From positions 44,035,869 to 44,099,868 of the forward strand of contig NC_046683.1 of the NCBI RefSeq assembly GCF_009870125.1: a stretch of 64,000 nt of DNA, in the 5' to 3' direction. The number at the start of each line of letters is the position of its first letter. The stretch's first letter is position 1. The notes under the pieces were generated by a model. It worked only from the letters and a program-made list of their open reading frames with translations. It was not told the DNA's origin and searched no databases. Position numbers and translations under genes: made by a program. This stretch comes from Drosophila pseudoobscura. Its lineage: Eukaryota; Arthropoda; Insecta; Diptera; Drosophilidae. Shown here one piece after another: positions 12,086-24,583 of this stretch.

Positions 12086-12997
12086 AAACCATACTATACA
12101 CTTGCTAAATGCAAATTTTTAAGCGTATTTTCATATTATTATTAAAATCTATTTTAACTACAAAGAGAAAATCCCTGTAAAAGTCAAACCAGACCACATT
12201 TGATGCTCCCATTGCACAACGATCCCAGGAGGAGCATGGCTCAAGCTGAAGCCCGATCTGGGGTCTGCCACATGAGTGTGCCAATGCCTGGGAGCCTCCA
12301 CTTGACAGGCAGCGCCAGCATTCAACACTTTGTTGGGGCGCCAAATGCGACGACGGGCTACAGGCTACAGGCACAGTCGGAGCGGCACAGCACAGCACAG
12401 CAGCACGATTATGTTAATTTCGGGGGGCCGCCAGAGTGCAGCATTAACGGAGCACGCCCACCGCATATGGCATATGGCAGTGATATTTTGGCCAGCCAGC
12501 TGGGATCGGATCGGATCGGATCGGGGATGGGATGGTACCTCGGCAATGGGGATGGGATGTGGATGTGGATGTGAATGTGAATGTGGGGATATGGATATGG
12601 ATTGCTGGATATGTGTTGCGCAAGTGGCTGCCAGAGTCGCGTTTCGGTTTTTGATATTTGACATGCGCTGGGGGCCATCAGGAAACTTCGTTTAAATGAA
12701 ATCAAAATGCACAAATACATAATTTACACAAATTTGCCGTCGACTGGCAACTGCCTGCTGGAATATAAGTTTATCGCTCTCTGGCGGGGCACGAACGAAG
12801 GGGCGAGTGCGGCGTCTCCCCAGATGCATGAGGATGGGAAAACGCTTACGCTTGCATATTGTGTAACATCCTAGCAGGAAGAGCAGCATCCATCACACGA
12901 AGCAGATCGCTTTCTTCCTTCCGAACGAGAGGAAGATGGGTCTAAAACAGTTATGAACATTAGTAAATCAGATAATCCGAGGATATCTAAAAGATTC

Positions 12998-13003
12998 TTT
13001 ATT
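12998..13003 (-). terminator. Poly(A) signal of the 13.0 kb protease gene
   Basis: AATAAA read on the minus strand lies 19 bases beyond the stop codon, so the 3'UTR is very short. Confidence 0.6.
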
Positions 13004-13021
13004 ATCAATGGCGTTTCTCAA

Positions 13022-13792
13022 TTAATTGGCTTCACTTTTTAGCACACCGAATATCCAGGACACATAGTTGGCCAATCTGGTGTAGACCCCGGGGAAACGT
13101 GGATCCGCGCAGCCGTAGGCGAAGGACACAATGCCGTAGCTGCTGCCCTGATGTACCAGGGGAGAGCCCGAGTCGCCATAGCAGTGATCCCTTCCAGCTG
13201 CTGCCGCGCAGAGCATGTTATCTGTGATAGGGCGTCTCCATACTCCATAGAGGCGTCGGCATCGACGCTGGTCGATGGTCTGCACTAGGGTCCCCCGCAG
13301 CCTGGTCTCCGTGGCGTTCGCTTTCGCGTGGACTGTTCCCCAGCCGGCGACGAGCAGGGTCTTGGGCAGAGCACTGAGTCCGGGCAGGGGGAGTTTTATC
13401 AATTGCACATTGCCCCCCAGTTTGAAGGGCTCACGGGTCTGGAGGAGGGCGATGTCATGAACCAGTGTGCGCGGATTGAAGCCTGGATGCACGAGGATCT
13501 TAGCCACAGCTCGTTGCTGGCCACCCTCTCGAACGGACGAGGATCCGGCACGTACAGAGTACCTCTCCGGATAGGGGACACAGTGGGCCGCTGTCACGAG
13601 CCATCGCGGCGTGATCAATGCCGAGCCACAGCTATGGTTGCCCTGGACAGAGAGAGAGGCCAGCCAGGGTGTCATCTGAATGGGGATCTCTACTCCACCC
13701 ACAATCCGGTCCTTGAGGGATGTGGCCCATGTTCTCTGGCCACAGAGCAGCAGCAGGAGATAAATCGCCAATGCGTGCGGATTCAACATCAT
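13022..13792 (-). CDS. Secreted trypsin-like serine protease (S1 family), first of a tandem pair
   Basis: An S1 (chymotrypsin-fold) protease of 256 aa. I chose the second in-frame Met region because it directly precedes a clean signal peptide (ALAIYLLLLLCG, ending near residue 23). The frame stays open upstream to a Met at 13882, which would bury that signal 30 residues in. A six-residue propeptide ends in Arg before the IVGG activation site at 30. The catalytic triad is His70 (TAAHC), Asp113 (HDIALL) and Ser208 (GDSGSP). Asp202 sits at the base of the specificity pocket (chymotrypsin position 189), so cleavage after Lys or Arg is expected. Oddities: the Ser motif is GDSGSP rather than GDSGGP, and the residue equivalent to Gly216 is Ala. 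Both may narrow substrate access. There is no clip domain and no intron. Its substrate is unknown. Confidence 0.9.
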   Translation of the reverse strand: MMLNPHALAIYLLLLLCGQRTWATSLKDRIVGGVEIPIQMTPWLASLSVQGNHSCGSALITPRWLVTAAHCVPYPERYSVRAGSSSVREGGQQRAVAKILVHPGFNPRTLVHDIALLQTREPFKLGGNVQLIKLPLPGLSALPKTLLVAGWGTVHAKANATETRLRGTLVQTIDQRRCRRLYGVWRRPITDNMLCAAAAGRDHCYGDSGSPLVHQGSSYGIVSFAYGCADPRFPGVYTRLANYVSWIFGVLKSEAN

Positions 13793-13882
13793 CCGTACAA
13801 AAACAAATGAACCGTGAACCGCCAATACCAAATTAGAACTGGATGCCGAATTCTTGACCTCTGAGTGTGAACTCTGTGCCAT

Positions 13883-14686
13883 AAAATGCTAATGAACCCA
13901 GCAAGACACCGCTGCTGGTGACCCACTGTAGTTGGCATATGAATATTGATAGGGTCGTCGACTATTTCTTAAGGCAGGTAGGTACGAGCAGCTGTCTTAC
14001 ATGTTGGATTATACTATTTCTTTGTATTCATAGATATTACCGCATATGGAACTGGATACACGCATACCGCTTAAAATAACTTCTGTGAACATTTTCGGAT
14101 GCCTTTCTTTAGCGGTGATCTCGCCTTGGCCAAGTTCTGAATATTAATATCTTTAGTTTTAATACTATTCCCAAAAATTGGCATTGATTAACCTCTCAGC
14201 TTGGATCTTTCACAAGCAGAAAGTTGAATAACCTTGAAGATTCCTTTACTATTGTGATTCTGGTCGAGTTCCCATATCAGGTAGAGCTTTTTGTAATGCG
14301 ATACAGATGCCATCTGATTCATGTTGGAATTTGAGCGCAAGAAAAAAGGGAAATTCTTTGCCCATAGCACCGATCAGTACTTTCGGATGATCAGAATAGA
14401 CGAAGGAACGAAGCGAATGTACATAAGTGCACGATGTCCCTTTTAGCGTTTTCTCTGTGGGTGTCTCCGGTTCGTTCATCTCGTGCAATCCTCTCATGTG
14501 ATTGAGATTCACGCAATTGCGACATGCTCACACGCACATTTCTGTTGCTTTTCTTGTTGGAATCGTTCGTCTTTTCCTTCTGCTCTACTATTTCGCAGGT
14601 TTGTTGCATTATTTGCTCGACGGTGCCCTTCCGTCTTGCTGGCAAAGTTCACGGTGCCTCGGTGCCAAAAATAGGTAAAAGTATAC
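13883..14686. other. Protease intergenic DNA
   Basis: About 800 bases without a supported gene. The longest open frames are short and low in complexity. No TATA box or obvious promoter for the 13.0 kb protease was recognised. Confidence 0.4.
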
Positions 14687-14692
14687 TTTATT
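14687..14692 (-). terminator. Candidate poly(A) signal of the 14.9 kb protease gene
   Basis: AATAAA on the minus strand, about 220 bases beyond the stop codon. Confidence 0.4.
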
Positions 14693-14911
14693 TTGTTTAC
14701 ATTTTGTGTGGGATATTGGGTATTGTTCATACACAAATACCAAAATCCTGATTACAAAAATGGTGGGTGGTATTAGGACACTGAAAAAATACTATTCTCG
14801 TACCTACTTAATATACAAAAAAAAGTCATTAAAATCGATCGAGCTGTTCGGGAGAACCACAAACGCCGGGACGAGAGATTTAAATATACATATATACTAG
14901 AAGGAGATTGG

Positions 14912-15880
14912 CTAATACTTTCGCATGACTTTCTTTATCCAGGGCACATATCGCTTCACATTCACATAGACGCCCGGATACTTGCGGTTGGCGCATCCAA
15001 TGCCGAAGGATACGACGCCATAGAGGATGTTCCCGTGCACGAGTGGACCACCAGAGTCACCAGAGCAGCTGTCCTTACCCGGGCTGGCAGCACAGATCAT
15101 ATCCTTGTAGATCTTGACGCCGGTGCCCTTGTACTTCTTTTGGCACTTGCCACGCCTCACCTTGCAGACGCGCACGCCGCGCAGGTACCGCTGGACATTC
15201 TGGGCATTGGCCGAGGTCAAACCCCAGCCGCTGACCAGGTAGCAGCGAGGAAAGCGCCTGATTTTCCGCGATGGCAAGCGCACTGGCTTAAGACAGCGGT
15301 TGTACTTGAGCGGTTTGCTGAGCTTCATCATCGCCAAATCGTTCCTCATGGTGTAGTCGCTGTAGCCGGCATGGGCGACGATCTTCTTGACATTGCGCAA
15401 CTGGCCGCCGCGTCTCTGCTGTGTGGTCCCTGCCCGCACCTGGTAATTCCCGGCCGCGCCCACGATGCAGTGGTGGGCGGTGAGAATCCAAGAACGATTC
15501 AGGATCACACAGCCGCAGATGAAGTATTTCTGGTAACTGATGGCGCACTGGTAGGGCGCCCTCGAGCACTTGATCCTCTTGCCATTCACAATTCTGGTGG
15601 GCAGATAGTCCAGGGTCTCCAGGGCATTCACGCCCGGGTTGCTAGAGATGTTGCCAAAATAAGAGAGCGGCAGGAAGCTCGGCCGCGTCACCCTCGGCCT
15701 TTCGTACAGCAGATAGTGGGTGCCATTGTCCAGGAAGTAGCCGCCCAGCGTAGCCGTCTGCTGGTACTGTTGGTAGCCGCCCAATGTCAGACTCTGTGGC
15801 TGTCCCCGGCCCGCCGCGAGCAGCCACAGCCAGGCAAAGACGGCGATCCCAATGACACTTCCAGTTGGCCTACAATCCAT
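14912..15880 (-). CDS. Secreted trypsin-like serine protease (S1 family) with a long basic prodomain, second of a tandem pair
   Basis: A 322 aa S1 protease. The start chosen (15880) gives a hydrophobic signal (VIGIAVFAWLWLLAAG); the frame is open to 16036 but the extra 52 residues look like upstream sequence. An approximately 70-residue propeptide, with Tyr-rich repeats and NGT and NIS glycosylation sequons, precedes cleavage at LPTR|IVNG (96/97). The triad is His137 (TAHHC), Asp181 (NDLAMMKL) and Ser276 (GDSGGP). Asp270 corresponds to position 189 and a Gly to position 216, predicting trypsin specificity. The catalytic domain is very basic (runs such as RKIRRF and CKVRRGKCQKKYKG) and has extra cysteines, which could form an additional disulphide. 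It is intronless and oriented like the 13.0 kb protease. The two differ strongly, so duplication, if any, is old. Confidence 0.9.
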   Translation of the reverse strand: MDCRPTGSVIGIAVFAWLWLLAAGRGQPQSLTLGGYQQYQQTATLGGYFLDNGTHYLLYERPRVTRPSFLPLSYFGNISSNPGVNALETLDYLPTRIVNGKRIKCSRAPYQCAISYQKYFICGCVILNRSWILTAHHCIVGAAGNYQVRAGTTQQRRGGQLRNVKKIVAHAGYSDYTMRNDLAMMKLSKPLKYNRCLKPVRLPSRKIRRFPRCYLVSGWGLTSANAQNVQRYLRGVRVCKVRRGKCQKKYKGTGVKIYKDMICAASPGKDSCSGDSGGPLVHGNILYGVVSFGIGCANRKYPGVYVNVKRYVPWIKKVMRKY

Positions 15881-17659
15881 TCCGATAACTGATCGGACCA
15901 GCGGTCGCGTGTAAACTGAAACAACTCCGTTAGTCGGGCTACCTTTCGACCTCTTAGCACCTGGTTCTGCCGATTCCTTAATTGGATGCACACTTAGCCA
16001 AACCCCGAACCTAAAACCTGTATTGGGGTTTGCCATTTGGCATTTCTTTTTGATTTTTGGGCAAGGGGGTCAGGTCTATTAACGGGGACTTGCTAAAATT
16101 AACCCACGGCAGACCACGCCCGCAGACATCATCCAACAAAATGTAAGCCCTACTCTTCGGTGATTATTCCCAATCAGATATTAGTAGATCCAACCATAAA
16201 GAATTTAAGATACAACTGAAAATGAAGGAAATGGTATTTCTTTTGTGGATATACTTAAGGATATACTTGTCTGCGATCCGTCACTTTTCTCCTAGCTATA
16301 TATGCTCAATCATCTAATATCTAGGTCCGAAGGGGCCATCTTATGTCTAAAAGATAGAACATTCACATGTGTAGATATCTATTCTAGTCTAATCTACCCG
16401 AAATCAGTTAATAAATTATACAAGTCTTCCATAATTTTAGGGATATGCATATATAAATTAAAATTTAAATTTCGATAAGCATTGTCTTCCCTTTACAGGT
16501 CTCAGAACCCATCAACAAATATATGGTCAAGATCCATGCTAAAGTGCACGTTCCGCACTGATGGGTTAAGGCTTTTAAGAGATCATTCGTGGTCATCCAT
16601 CTGCTCAGAATCTATCTATCTTCTTGGACATCTCCCATTCGAAAGCATCGGATTAGACATGAAAGTGAAATGATCGGAGCTTGTACCAATCCGAACTCCC
16701 ATTAACTTTTGCATAAATTCCTCAATAATTTTGTGCCGCATTAATCTTGCGTGTGCCAGGTCTTTTTTCTTATTTAGTGCTTTTCCTACAGCCACTACGG
16801 TGTCAATGGCTCGACTTTTCTCCTCTTCTCTTCTTTTGTGTTTTTTTTTGGCGTGGCGGGGGCTTTGGCTGACCATTTTTGGTAGGGCAGCGTTTCCGCA
16901 TGGCTTGAAGCCAGGCAGGCAGGCTCTGGCGCGGACGAAACAATAAAACTATTAATTTAATGTAAATTTTGCGCAGTTTAATTATGTGCGAAATCACAGT
17001 GGACACAATGGACACGGCCGGGCAGGAATAATTAGGCAGCAGTCAGCAGGCAGGCAGGCAGGCAGGCGATCGCCGCAAAAGTGAAAGGAGCAAAAGCAGG
17101 ACTGCCACTGGACTTGGACTTGGCCCAAGTCCGAACCTGGCCAGGCCGGGCCATAATAATGCCATAGCGTTGATAATTATGTAAGCGGGCAGCGGGCAGA
17201 AAAAATTCATTAGCTTTTGGCAGGCGCCTGCCTATGCAAATTTCTTTCCTTCTCTCCCTGGTGTTCATTTATTGTGCGGGAGCAGCCACCAGCCACCAGC
17301 CTCAAGCCTACAGCCAGCAACTAGCAGCAGCTGCCAGATAGCCGATATCTGATAAGGTTTGGTATTTTCAGTGATTACCACGGTTATCGGAGGAGCAGGA
17401 ACAGCCAGAGGAGTGGTGGTGGTGCTGGAATGGTGTCTGAGGAATGCCGACGAAGTCCTCGGGCGCAGCTCTCACGCCTCACCGCCAAGTGGTAGCGATA
17501 ATAATATTTGCCAGTTATAGTTTTCGTGGGGCCAAAAAAAAAGCGTGAAGAATCGCAATTTGTATGCCTTAATTAAAAAATCTGTCAAATGCCAGGCAGC
17601 CTGTGTGCTGCTCATTAATGGGTTTCTGTGGCAGCCACTCGAGCCGAGCGCGTCTCCGT

Positions 17660-17692
17660 CTCCTCCTCCTCCTCCTCCTCCTCCTCCTCCTC
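17660..17692. repeat. (CTC)n microsatellite
   Basis: About 11 tandem CTC units in non-coding DNA. Confidence 0.9.
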
Positions 17693-18776
17693 TGGCTGGA
17701 ACAGCGAATTCATGCCTGACATGGCCTGAACCCAGCATAGACCCAACTTAAGATATTATGCTTGATATGTGCGGCTCACGTTGATGTCTGGCGGCGGCAG
17801 AGCCTGGGCTTTTCTGCTGCTGCTGCTGCCTGAACCTTTGACAAACTGCAAAACAAAAGACTCAGACAGCGAACGTGGCCAAGTATTATGATCATGTTTT
17901 TTGTTTTGTTTTTGGCTTGCATAATAGGAACCCTCTGGGCCAAATTGATTTTTAATTATAGCTTTGCCAAAAAAACATGCTGAAATGCCAAAACGACGGG
18001 CGGCTGTCTGTCTGTCTGTTCTGGGAACGAGGGATCCTTTTAGAACTTTTTATCTCTACAGTTCTGAGAGATGCGATGCGATGATGATGGGACCTGTCTG
18101 ATTAAATCTCGGCAAGATCTTGTCTTAATCCTCTGGATTATCCACATCACATGGCGGCCAGCAATTAAGACATTCAATTGATCTGCAGCAACTTTCATTT
18201 TCTCTGGCATAATTGAAACATAATTTCTGTGGTGTAAAATCGCATGGACCCGGCACTCAGACACGCCAGGCAGCCGACAAAATTTCACCCATTTCGCACG
18301 TTCCAACCAGACTAGAGCCCCCCCCCCCCCACCAAATAGCCCCACACCACACACACACACACACACTGATCCGTTAGTTAATCATTTGATGGCATTGCGC
18401 ACAGCAGTGGCACCACCAGCAGCAGCCTTTTTGTCAAGTCAGCACGCGAGACGCACCCGACCAGAGCCCGGCATATCAATAATTATCAGGCAAAGCCATC
18501 GGAGCTGGGAGATATAGGTAGATGGCGGAGGCACACCTACCAAACACCCCGCAACACCCCTCCTGGGTGCCGCCCCATCACTTTGGAGAATTGTGACATT
18601 TAGACACAACAAATCATAGCAGCAGGCGGCATCATTAGGCCTGCCTCTAGCTCCAGCTCGGTCTCTGGCTCTGGCTCTGCCCCAGACCGACCCCCAATCT
18701 CTGGCTCTCGTTTTGTATGTCAATGGGTGTACAGAAATCGAAAGTTTCACACTTGTCAATTAAGTGTACCACCAGG

Positions 18777-18810
18777 TTGTTGTTGTTGTTGTTGTTGTTG
18801 TTGCTGTTGC
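18777..18810. repeat. (GTT)n microsatellite
   Basis: About 10 GTT units ending in GCTGTTGC. Confidence 0.9.
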
Positions 18811-19397
18811 ATCCACACACTACATCATGCAGCAGCAGCCGCAGCAGCCACGGCCGCAGCATCAGCGATGCAGTTGAAAAGCGGCTGTCAATGAAAATGA
18901 AATTTTATTGAGATTTTTTTTTTCTCTTCATTTCGAAATTAATTAGAAAAGTGCCTGCATTTGTAGCTGTTTTGGTAGCGTGGCTTAATTGCTTTGACGT
19001 CTCTCTCTCCGACTCTCTGACTGCTGCATGAGTGTGTGGTTATATAAGTCGTAAAATATTTAAGCCATAATAATCTCCAATTGAAAACGACTATCACTTT
19101 TACTATCACTCGCCCGCTGCTGCCGCTGCCGCTGCCGCTGCTGCAATCACGGTGGAGCAGCAGTGCGCTTCTAAGCGGTTCTGGTATCGCCAGTGAAAGT
19201 AAACGATGTAAACGATGTAAGCGATGTGGTGTCTGTGTCTGTGTCTGGTGGCACCCCCAGTGACCCTCCCCTGGGGAGTGACGGTGACAATGTTGCTGCC
19301 ACCGCTGCGCCTTATGCAATCAATCTCATCCGTCAGCGGCATGATCGTCAGCTTGTTGCTGCTCATTAAACGCACATAATTGTTATATCGAAGGCAT

Positions 19398-19455
19398 GTA
19401 CGAGTACGAGTACGAGAATGGATGCTGTACGATGTACTCGTACTCGTACTCGTAC
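19398..19455. repeat. Perfect 19 bp inverted repeat made of TACGAG units
   Basis: The left arm GTACGAGTACGAGTACGAG (19398-19416) is the exact reverse complement of the right arm at 19437-19455. The two are separated by a unique 20-base loop. Each arm is three copies of a hexanucleotide, so this is a microsatellite present in both orientations. Confidence 0.95.
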
Positions 19456-20957
19456 CGGTTGCATTTCAATAGCCAAATTTGGTTAAATAATGCACCGGGC
19501 CACTTTTACCTGGGCAGCAGGCCAAGACAGACCGTATCCGAAAACTTAACTTAACCGAACCGAACCGAAACGAAAGCGAAAGTTCTTTTGTCTCTGTTTC
19601 GTTTTGCCCCAAAACGCAGCTTCGATTCTTATCGTTGCCGGTCCGGTTGCCCCTTTTTTTCTGCCTGCTGCTGTTGCTGCATCGTTTGGTGTGACTGCTC
19701 ACCAGATTTCAGATTTATGCACTTTTCATTTCACTTAACAACAACAGCAGCCACAATTGTTGCCACTGCCACTGCAACAGCAGCAGCGGCAGCAGCAGCA
19801 GCACATGAAACGGTGCCGAGGAGCCGGACCCTGCACCACACAACTTTCTTCGGCACTCGATCGAAATTATTATGCGCATATGGGGGCGCCAACATTGGGA
19901 CACTCGATTCGACGTTTACCTCACCCGATTCTTTAAATTGCCACTTGCACTTGACCGAGCACCATGAGCAGCAGCAGCAGGAGGAGAAGGAGCAGCAGCA
20001 GCCACAGGAGGAGTAGGAGTTGGCTCGAGGAGTAGTAGGACCAGGAAGCAGCGAGAGAAATGCTCCAAGGGGATGGGTATGGGGTATGCACCGTGGGATG
20101 AATGAATGGAATGTTTTTCAAAGATTTCTGATACATTCTGAAATAAAGCCCCATTACAACAATATGTTTAAACAGGAACCTCATCGAACCTCATCACAAA
20201 TATATCACTATATCATCATATTGGATCTTGAGATGGGGAATCTTCCTTTTGTGAGGGTAGAGGAAACCATTTATGTTTATTCTTCTCATTGAATCACCTG
20301 TATACATCTATGTATAAATGCATATCATACCATTTCAAGAGCCTGCTACCACTGTATCGTTCGGCCACCCAGAATGTGCGACAAACTGGAGGGCCCCCAC
20401 CCCCACAATTAAGTTTGCAGCATTTTAATCGAGTCGATGCGTTTTGGAGTCTTAAGTTTTGAGTTTTTCAGTTCACAGGTTGGGTTAATTTGTGAAAGTT
20501 TTGTGTAAACAATTGGCTACGAGGCTGGTTCGGGCCCGAGTCTGGGTCTGGCCCAAAAGAGCCTCGAGGGCCCCGTTGGATGTGCGCGGCCATAAATTCA
20601 ATCAGGCGTGGCCATTGAGAGCGAGAGAGGTGTACGAGCGATGGGCAGCCGCTGTCAATATATCTCCCAGCCCCAGTCCCAGTCGCAGTCCCCGGAACAT
20701 CTACAGTTTCAGATGGGGTTGGAGAGTGCAGCAGCAGCAGCGGCAGCAGCAGCAGCAGGGATGGGATTCGTCGTTGACATTGGCTTAAAATATTTGGAGT
20801 AAAACTGATTTAATTGACGTTGACGTTGCGTAATATGCAGCATTGGCCCTGGCCCTGCCGCACATCCTGTCATCCAGTCATCCAGTACGGGGCGATAACA
20901 GCGGCAATCAACTTGCCAATAATGTGGCATAATTGGCCAGCCCAGCGCAAATCCCTG

Positions 20958-21015
20958 TGTGGAGTGGAGTTTAGTGGAGTGGAGTGGAGTGGAGTGGAGT
21001 GGAGCGGAGTGGAGG
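20958..21015. repeat. (GGAGT)n pentanucleotide repeat
   Basis: About ten GGAGT/TGGAG units with one GGAGC and one TTTAG variant. G-rich on the plus strand. Confidence 0.9.
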
Positions 21016-24000
21016 CATAAACTGGGTTAGTGGCGCCGGCGCCAGACCCAGAGCCAAATCCCGAAACCCAAAAACAGACACAAAAACCAAGACTATACTC
21101 GTACAAACCGCAGCCAGATCGGCAACCAGTTCGTGTCATGTGATTTTTATCGTTAATAGGAAACAACTGCAGCAGCAGCAGTGGCAGAGGCAGCAGCAGA
21201 GGCAGCAGCAGCAACGGCCACAGAGACAAGTACAAAGCCAAAGAGCCGCCGCCAATTGTTGGTGCCGTTGCCGTGGCTTATATCGAACTGCTGCGACGGA
21301 CAAACAAATGTTGCATTAACATGAAAAGGGTTTTTATTCAATTGCTGGCAACATGCACTCCAGCCAGGAGTGTACCGCACAGTCCAGCCGTCCAGCAGTC
21401 CTCCAATCCACCGATCCACCGATCCAATCCCCGCAGTTTTCCCAGTCCTCCACCAATGGAGCTGTGAGTCAGTGCTCGGTCCATGCTAATCTGTTATTGC
21501 CTTGACTGTTGTCTCGCAACTTTCATAATAAAATCAACAACGCAATCAAATTACTATGTTCGGAATATAGTAAATATGTATAAGAAATGGGCAAAACAAA
21601 TTATGCAAAATGTTTTAGGCACGAAGCGTAGCCCGATGCAGATGCAGATCCATTTGCAATCCATTTAAGGCTGGCCAGGCCTCCTCTCCCCATCATCCCT
21701 CATCGCTCATCAGTCAGTCACAGTGGGGCCCACATTCACCGCTAAAGTAAACACTGACGGACAAGGTCTAAGTCATTTCAATTTCCATCGGGGATTGTAA
21801 AATGCTTTTCCAATGAAATGGAAAGTTCTCCCAGTGCATCCGCGTGCAGCCTTAACCCGTTGACCGCCACAGTCACGCCGATATAGCCCCGACTAAACAT
21901 TTTATAGAGTTTCAGCACCTACATACACCCAACATAGTAGTACAAGTAGATCTTTAAATTGCTCCTATAAATGTCGTTAGAAGGTGGGCGGACAATGGGT
22001 TTCTAGCTTTTTTTAATCATTTAAAACTTTAATCAAGTTCTCCCACACAAGAAAATCAATGTTGGTAATGGCGTATTCAAGGCTATACTTTGACCCATAA
22101 AAAAACTAGGTTTGATTAATTTGAATGGATAGTTTTATAGAAAAAATGTACTAAAATAGTAGATACAGACACATTATTTCTGGCTGTAATCAAATACTCG
22201 CAGCGGATAAAGTTCCATTTCTTATTTTGAATAATTAAAGCAGACCTCAATAAGTATTTATTTTCGCATCTATTTCTTTTGTTTTTGTTTATTAGCAATT
22301 CTAACGATCTGGCAATAGTAGCAGACATGTTCGGACATGATTGACTGCGAAGGTACGACATCAATTGAATCGCGTGGTTCGCTTCGGAGCGAGAGAGCTA
22401 ATATGAATGTACATACATACATATATGTTTGTTGGTGCTCGAAAGAGAGAGTGGAATGGCATCGAAGACGCATATGCTGCACCTACATACATACATATGT
22501 ATGCACATCGCTTACTTTAACCCTCTCTCCGGCCTCTCCATCTTACTCCCACCAACAGGTGACACAAGCACACTCTTTTGATCCCCCTCTGCAGTAGGGG
22601 AGAGAGACAAGACAAGCAGCGGAGATGAGCGATCAATTAACAAAAGTAGCTGAAGAGAGAGCTTGGAAGGGGCAATGGGGAGGAGAAGGATGAGAGACTA
22701 GAATGAACGCATTTGTACTGCTCTCGGGCCGCGTTTCGGGCCGTGAAAAGCCGGGAAATAGTGCAAAATCAAACGGGTTAAATGTCGAGCAGGTATTGTT
22801 TTAACATGGAAAATGTAATAAAATGTGTGAGATCAAAGGGCTCCAAATCAAAACCCTAGTTTTGCCTCCTTTGCATTTGTCTGTGGTATGTTCATTTGGT
22901 GCAGACGGCTTCTCATGCATGGGGGAAAGGAACCGCGGCACTACGCCTCTGACATTCAACTGCAACCTGTTTTTTAATCCCAACTCCCATCCCATCCGAG
23001 TGATGATAGAATTATCGGTACGAGTACATAGGCATCTTCTCTTTCAGAGATTACCACTTATGTATGTACATGCGTGGCTCTGAGTTCCTGAATATTTCCT
23101 CGATCCTAATTGAATATGACAGGTAATGAATGGGCTAATCGCCCACTTTACCTCTGTACCTCTGGAGAGCCCGCAGAGCCCCTTTTCTTTGTGAGAGAGT
23201 TGACAGTCGGTCAGTCGGTGTCGGTGTCGGTTGGCCAGTCAGTCAGTCAGTGTTTCAGTGGACTTTCGTTTTCGGTGTTTCTCCACGAGGCTGCTGCTGC
23301 TGTTGACAAAATGCATCGGATTCTGTGATGGGGCCGAGAGTGAGAGCTGTTGGCATCTTGGAGATCTCCTGGAGCTGAGCTGGCTGAGCGACAACGCATG
23401 GAAATTAATTATAATTGGCCGCGGTAAATATGCAGGAGATGCGAAATGCAAATGCGAAATGCGAAAACTCGTTGGCAATCAGCAAAATCAATCATCAGGT
23501 GAGCAATTGACGATCGCCCGTCTGCCAGTAGCCAGCAGCCAGCACCAGCAGCAGCCAAGAGTCTCCGCTTCAGTGCCTCCATCAGCTCCTGGCCAAAATG
23601 GGCAATAGAGTTATCAATTTTAGTGCCAACATGTCACATTTTGCAAATGAGTTGGCCGTGTCCCCCCAGTGGTAGGAGAAATTCAGTGGCAAGTGGCATG
23701 TGGCAGGTGGCAAGTGGGCAGTGCCTATGGAGCAACCTTGGCGTCATTTTAGTTTCTGTTTCACTTTTATTATACATTTTTCTCTTGGCTTTTGCTGTTG
23801 TTTTTTGTCTGTTTTTCTCTCCTCTTGCTTTTATGTTAAATGCCGCACTTAGTGCGTAAAATTTCATTTTATAGCACAAGGCACATTAAGGCGCCGCCGC
23901 GAACAAAATAAAGTTGTAGCTGAAAGCGTGTACACTGTACAGTAATAACCAGAAGGCACAGCCACGGCACCAGCACCAGCACCGGCAACAGAAACAACCA

Positions 24001-24583
24001 CAAACACAACCATGACACCATGATTGCAACAACTTGAACAACGCCAAGGTGAAGTGTCGAGCCCCGGGCCGGGTCTGGTGTCATTTTTATGGGGCTCCAA
24101 CTTGTGTTGCACTTTCGTTGTTTATTCATTCATTAATTTTTTTAATCAGGTGCTCTGGACACCATTTTAATAAGTGTGACCGCATGACGGAAAGTGTAAA
24201 AAGACGAGGATGGAAACTGTACCGAATGAGATGAGATGAAAGGTCAGAGAGCAGGATAGTTCTAGAAGTTTCTCTGGTTTCTTTAAGACCAGTCCCCTCT
24301 CATATATGTATGTATCTTTTGCCTAGTACAATATCTGGTGAAATGAGTAAACGGCCAATCTTTACCAAAATTCGTACCTTTCGGTTTTCGGCTAAGGCTG
24401 AGGCTAAGGCTTTCGGCTGTGTGGCAGCGCGCGCTCACCCTGCAACCCAGGAAACAATTACATGCATAAATCGAACACATTTCACTAACATTGATCACTT
24501 AATCGCTGGAAAAGTAATTTCAACCCGTAATTTCAGTAATTTATTTCCAAATTACACTTAACATATTGAACTGCACGCACTTC

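Larger units (their letters stand above)
10549..12997. other. lqf 3'UTR and lqf/protease intergenic DNA
   Basis: AATAAA at 10765-10770 is a candidate lqf poly(A) signal. AATAAA at 10234-10239 lies upstream of the last exon and would serve a shorter transcript. The DNA holds a long GA run (10859-10894), GA-rich patches (about 11745-11795), a TA-rich near-palindrome (about 12046-12085) and short GGATC repeats (about 12504-12525). No additional coding region is supported. Confidence 0.5.

Noticed and set aside
13328..13810. A 160-codon plus-strand frame antisense to the first protease
   Set aside because: It is a shadow of the minus-strand protease with its catalytic triad.
15035..15892. A 285-codon plus-strand frame antisense to the second protease
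   Set aside because: It is the complement of a GC-rich, codon-biased gene. Its translation has no recognisable domain, while the opposite strand has a complete trypsin.
14912..16036. Longer start of the second protease at 16036
   Set aside because: It would place a strong signal peptide 52 residues from the N-terminus. The Met at 15880 gives a normal secreted zymogen.
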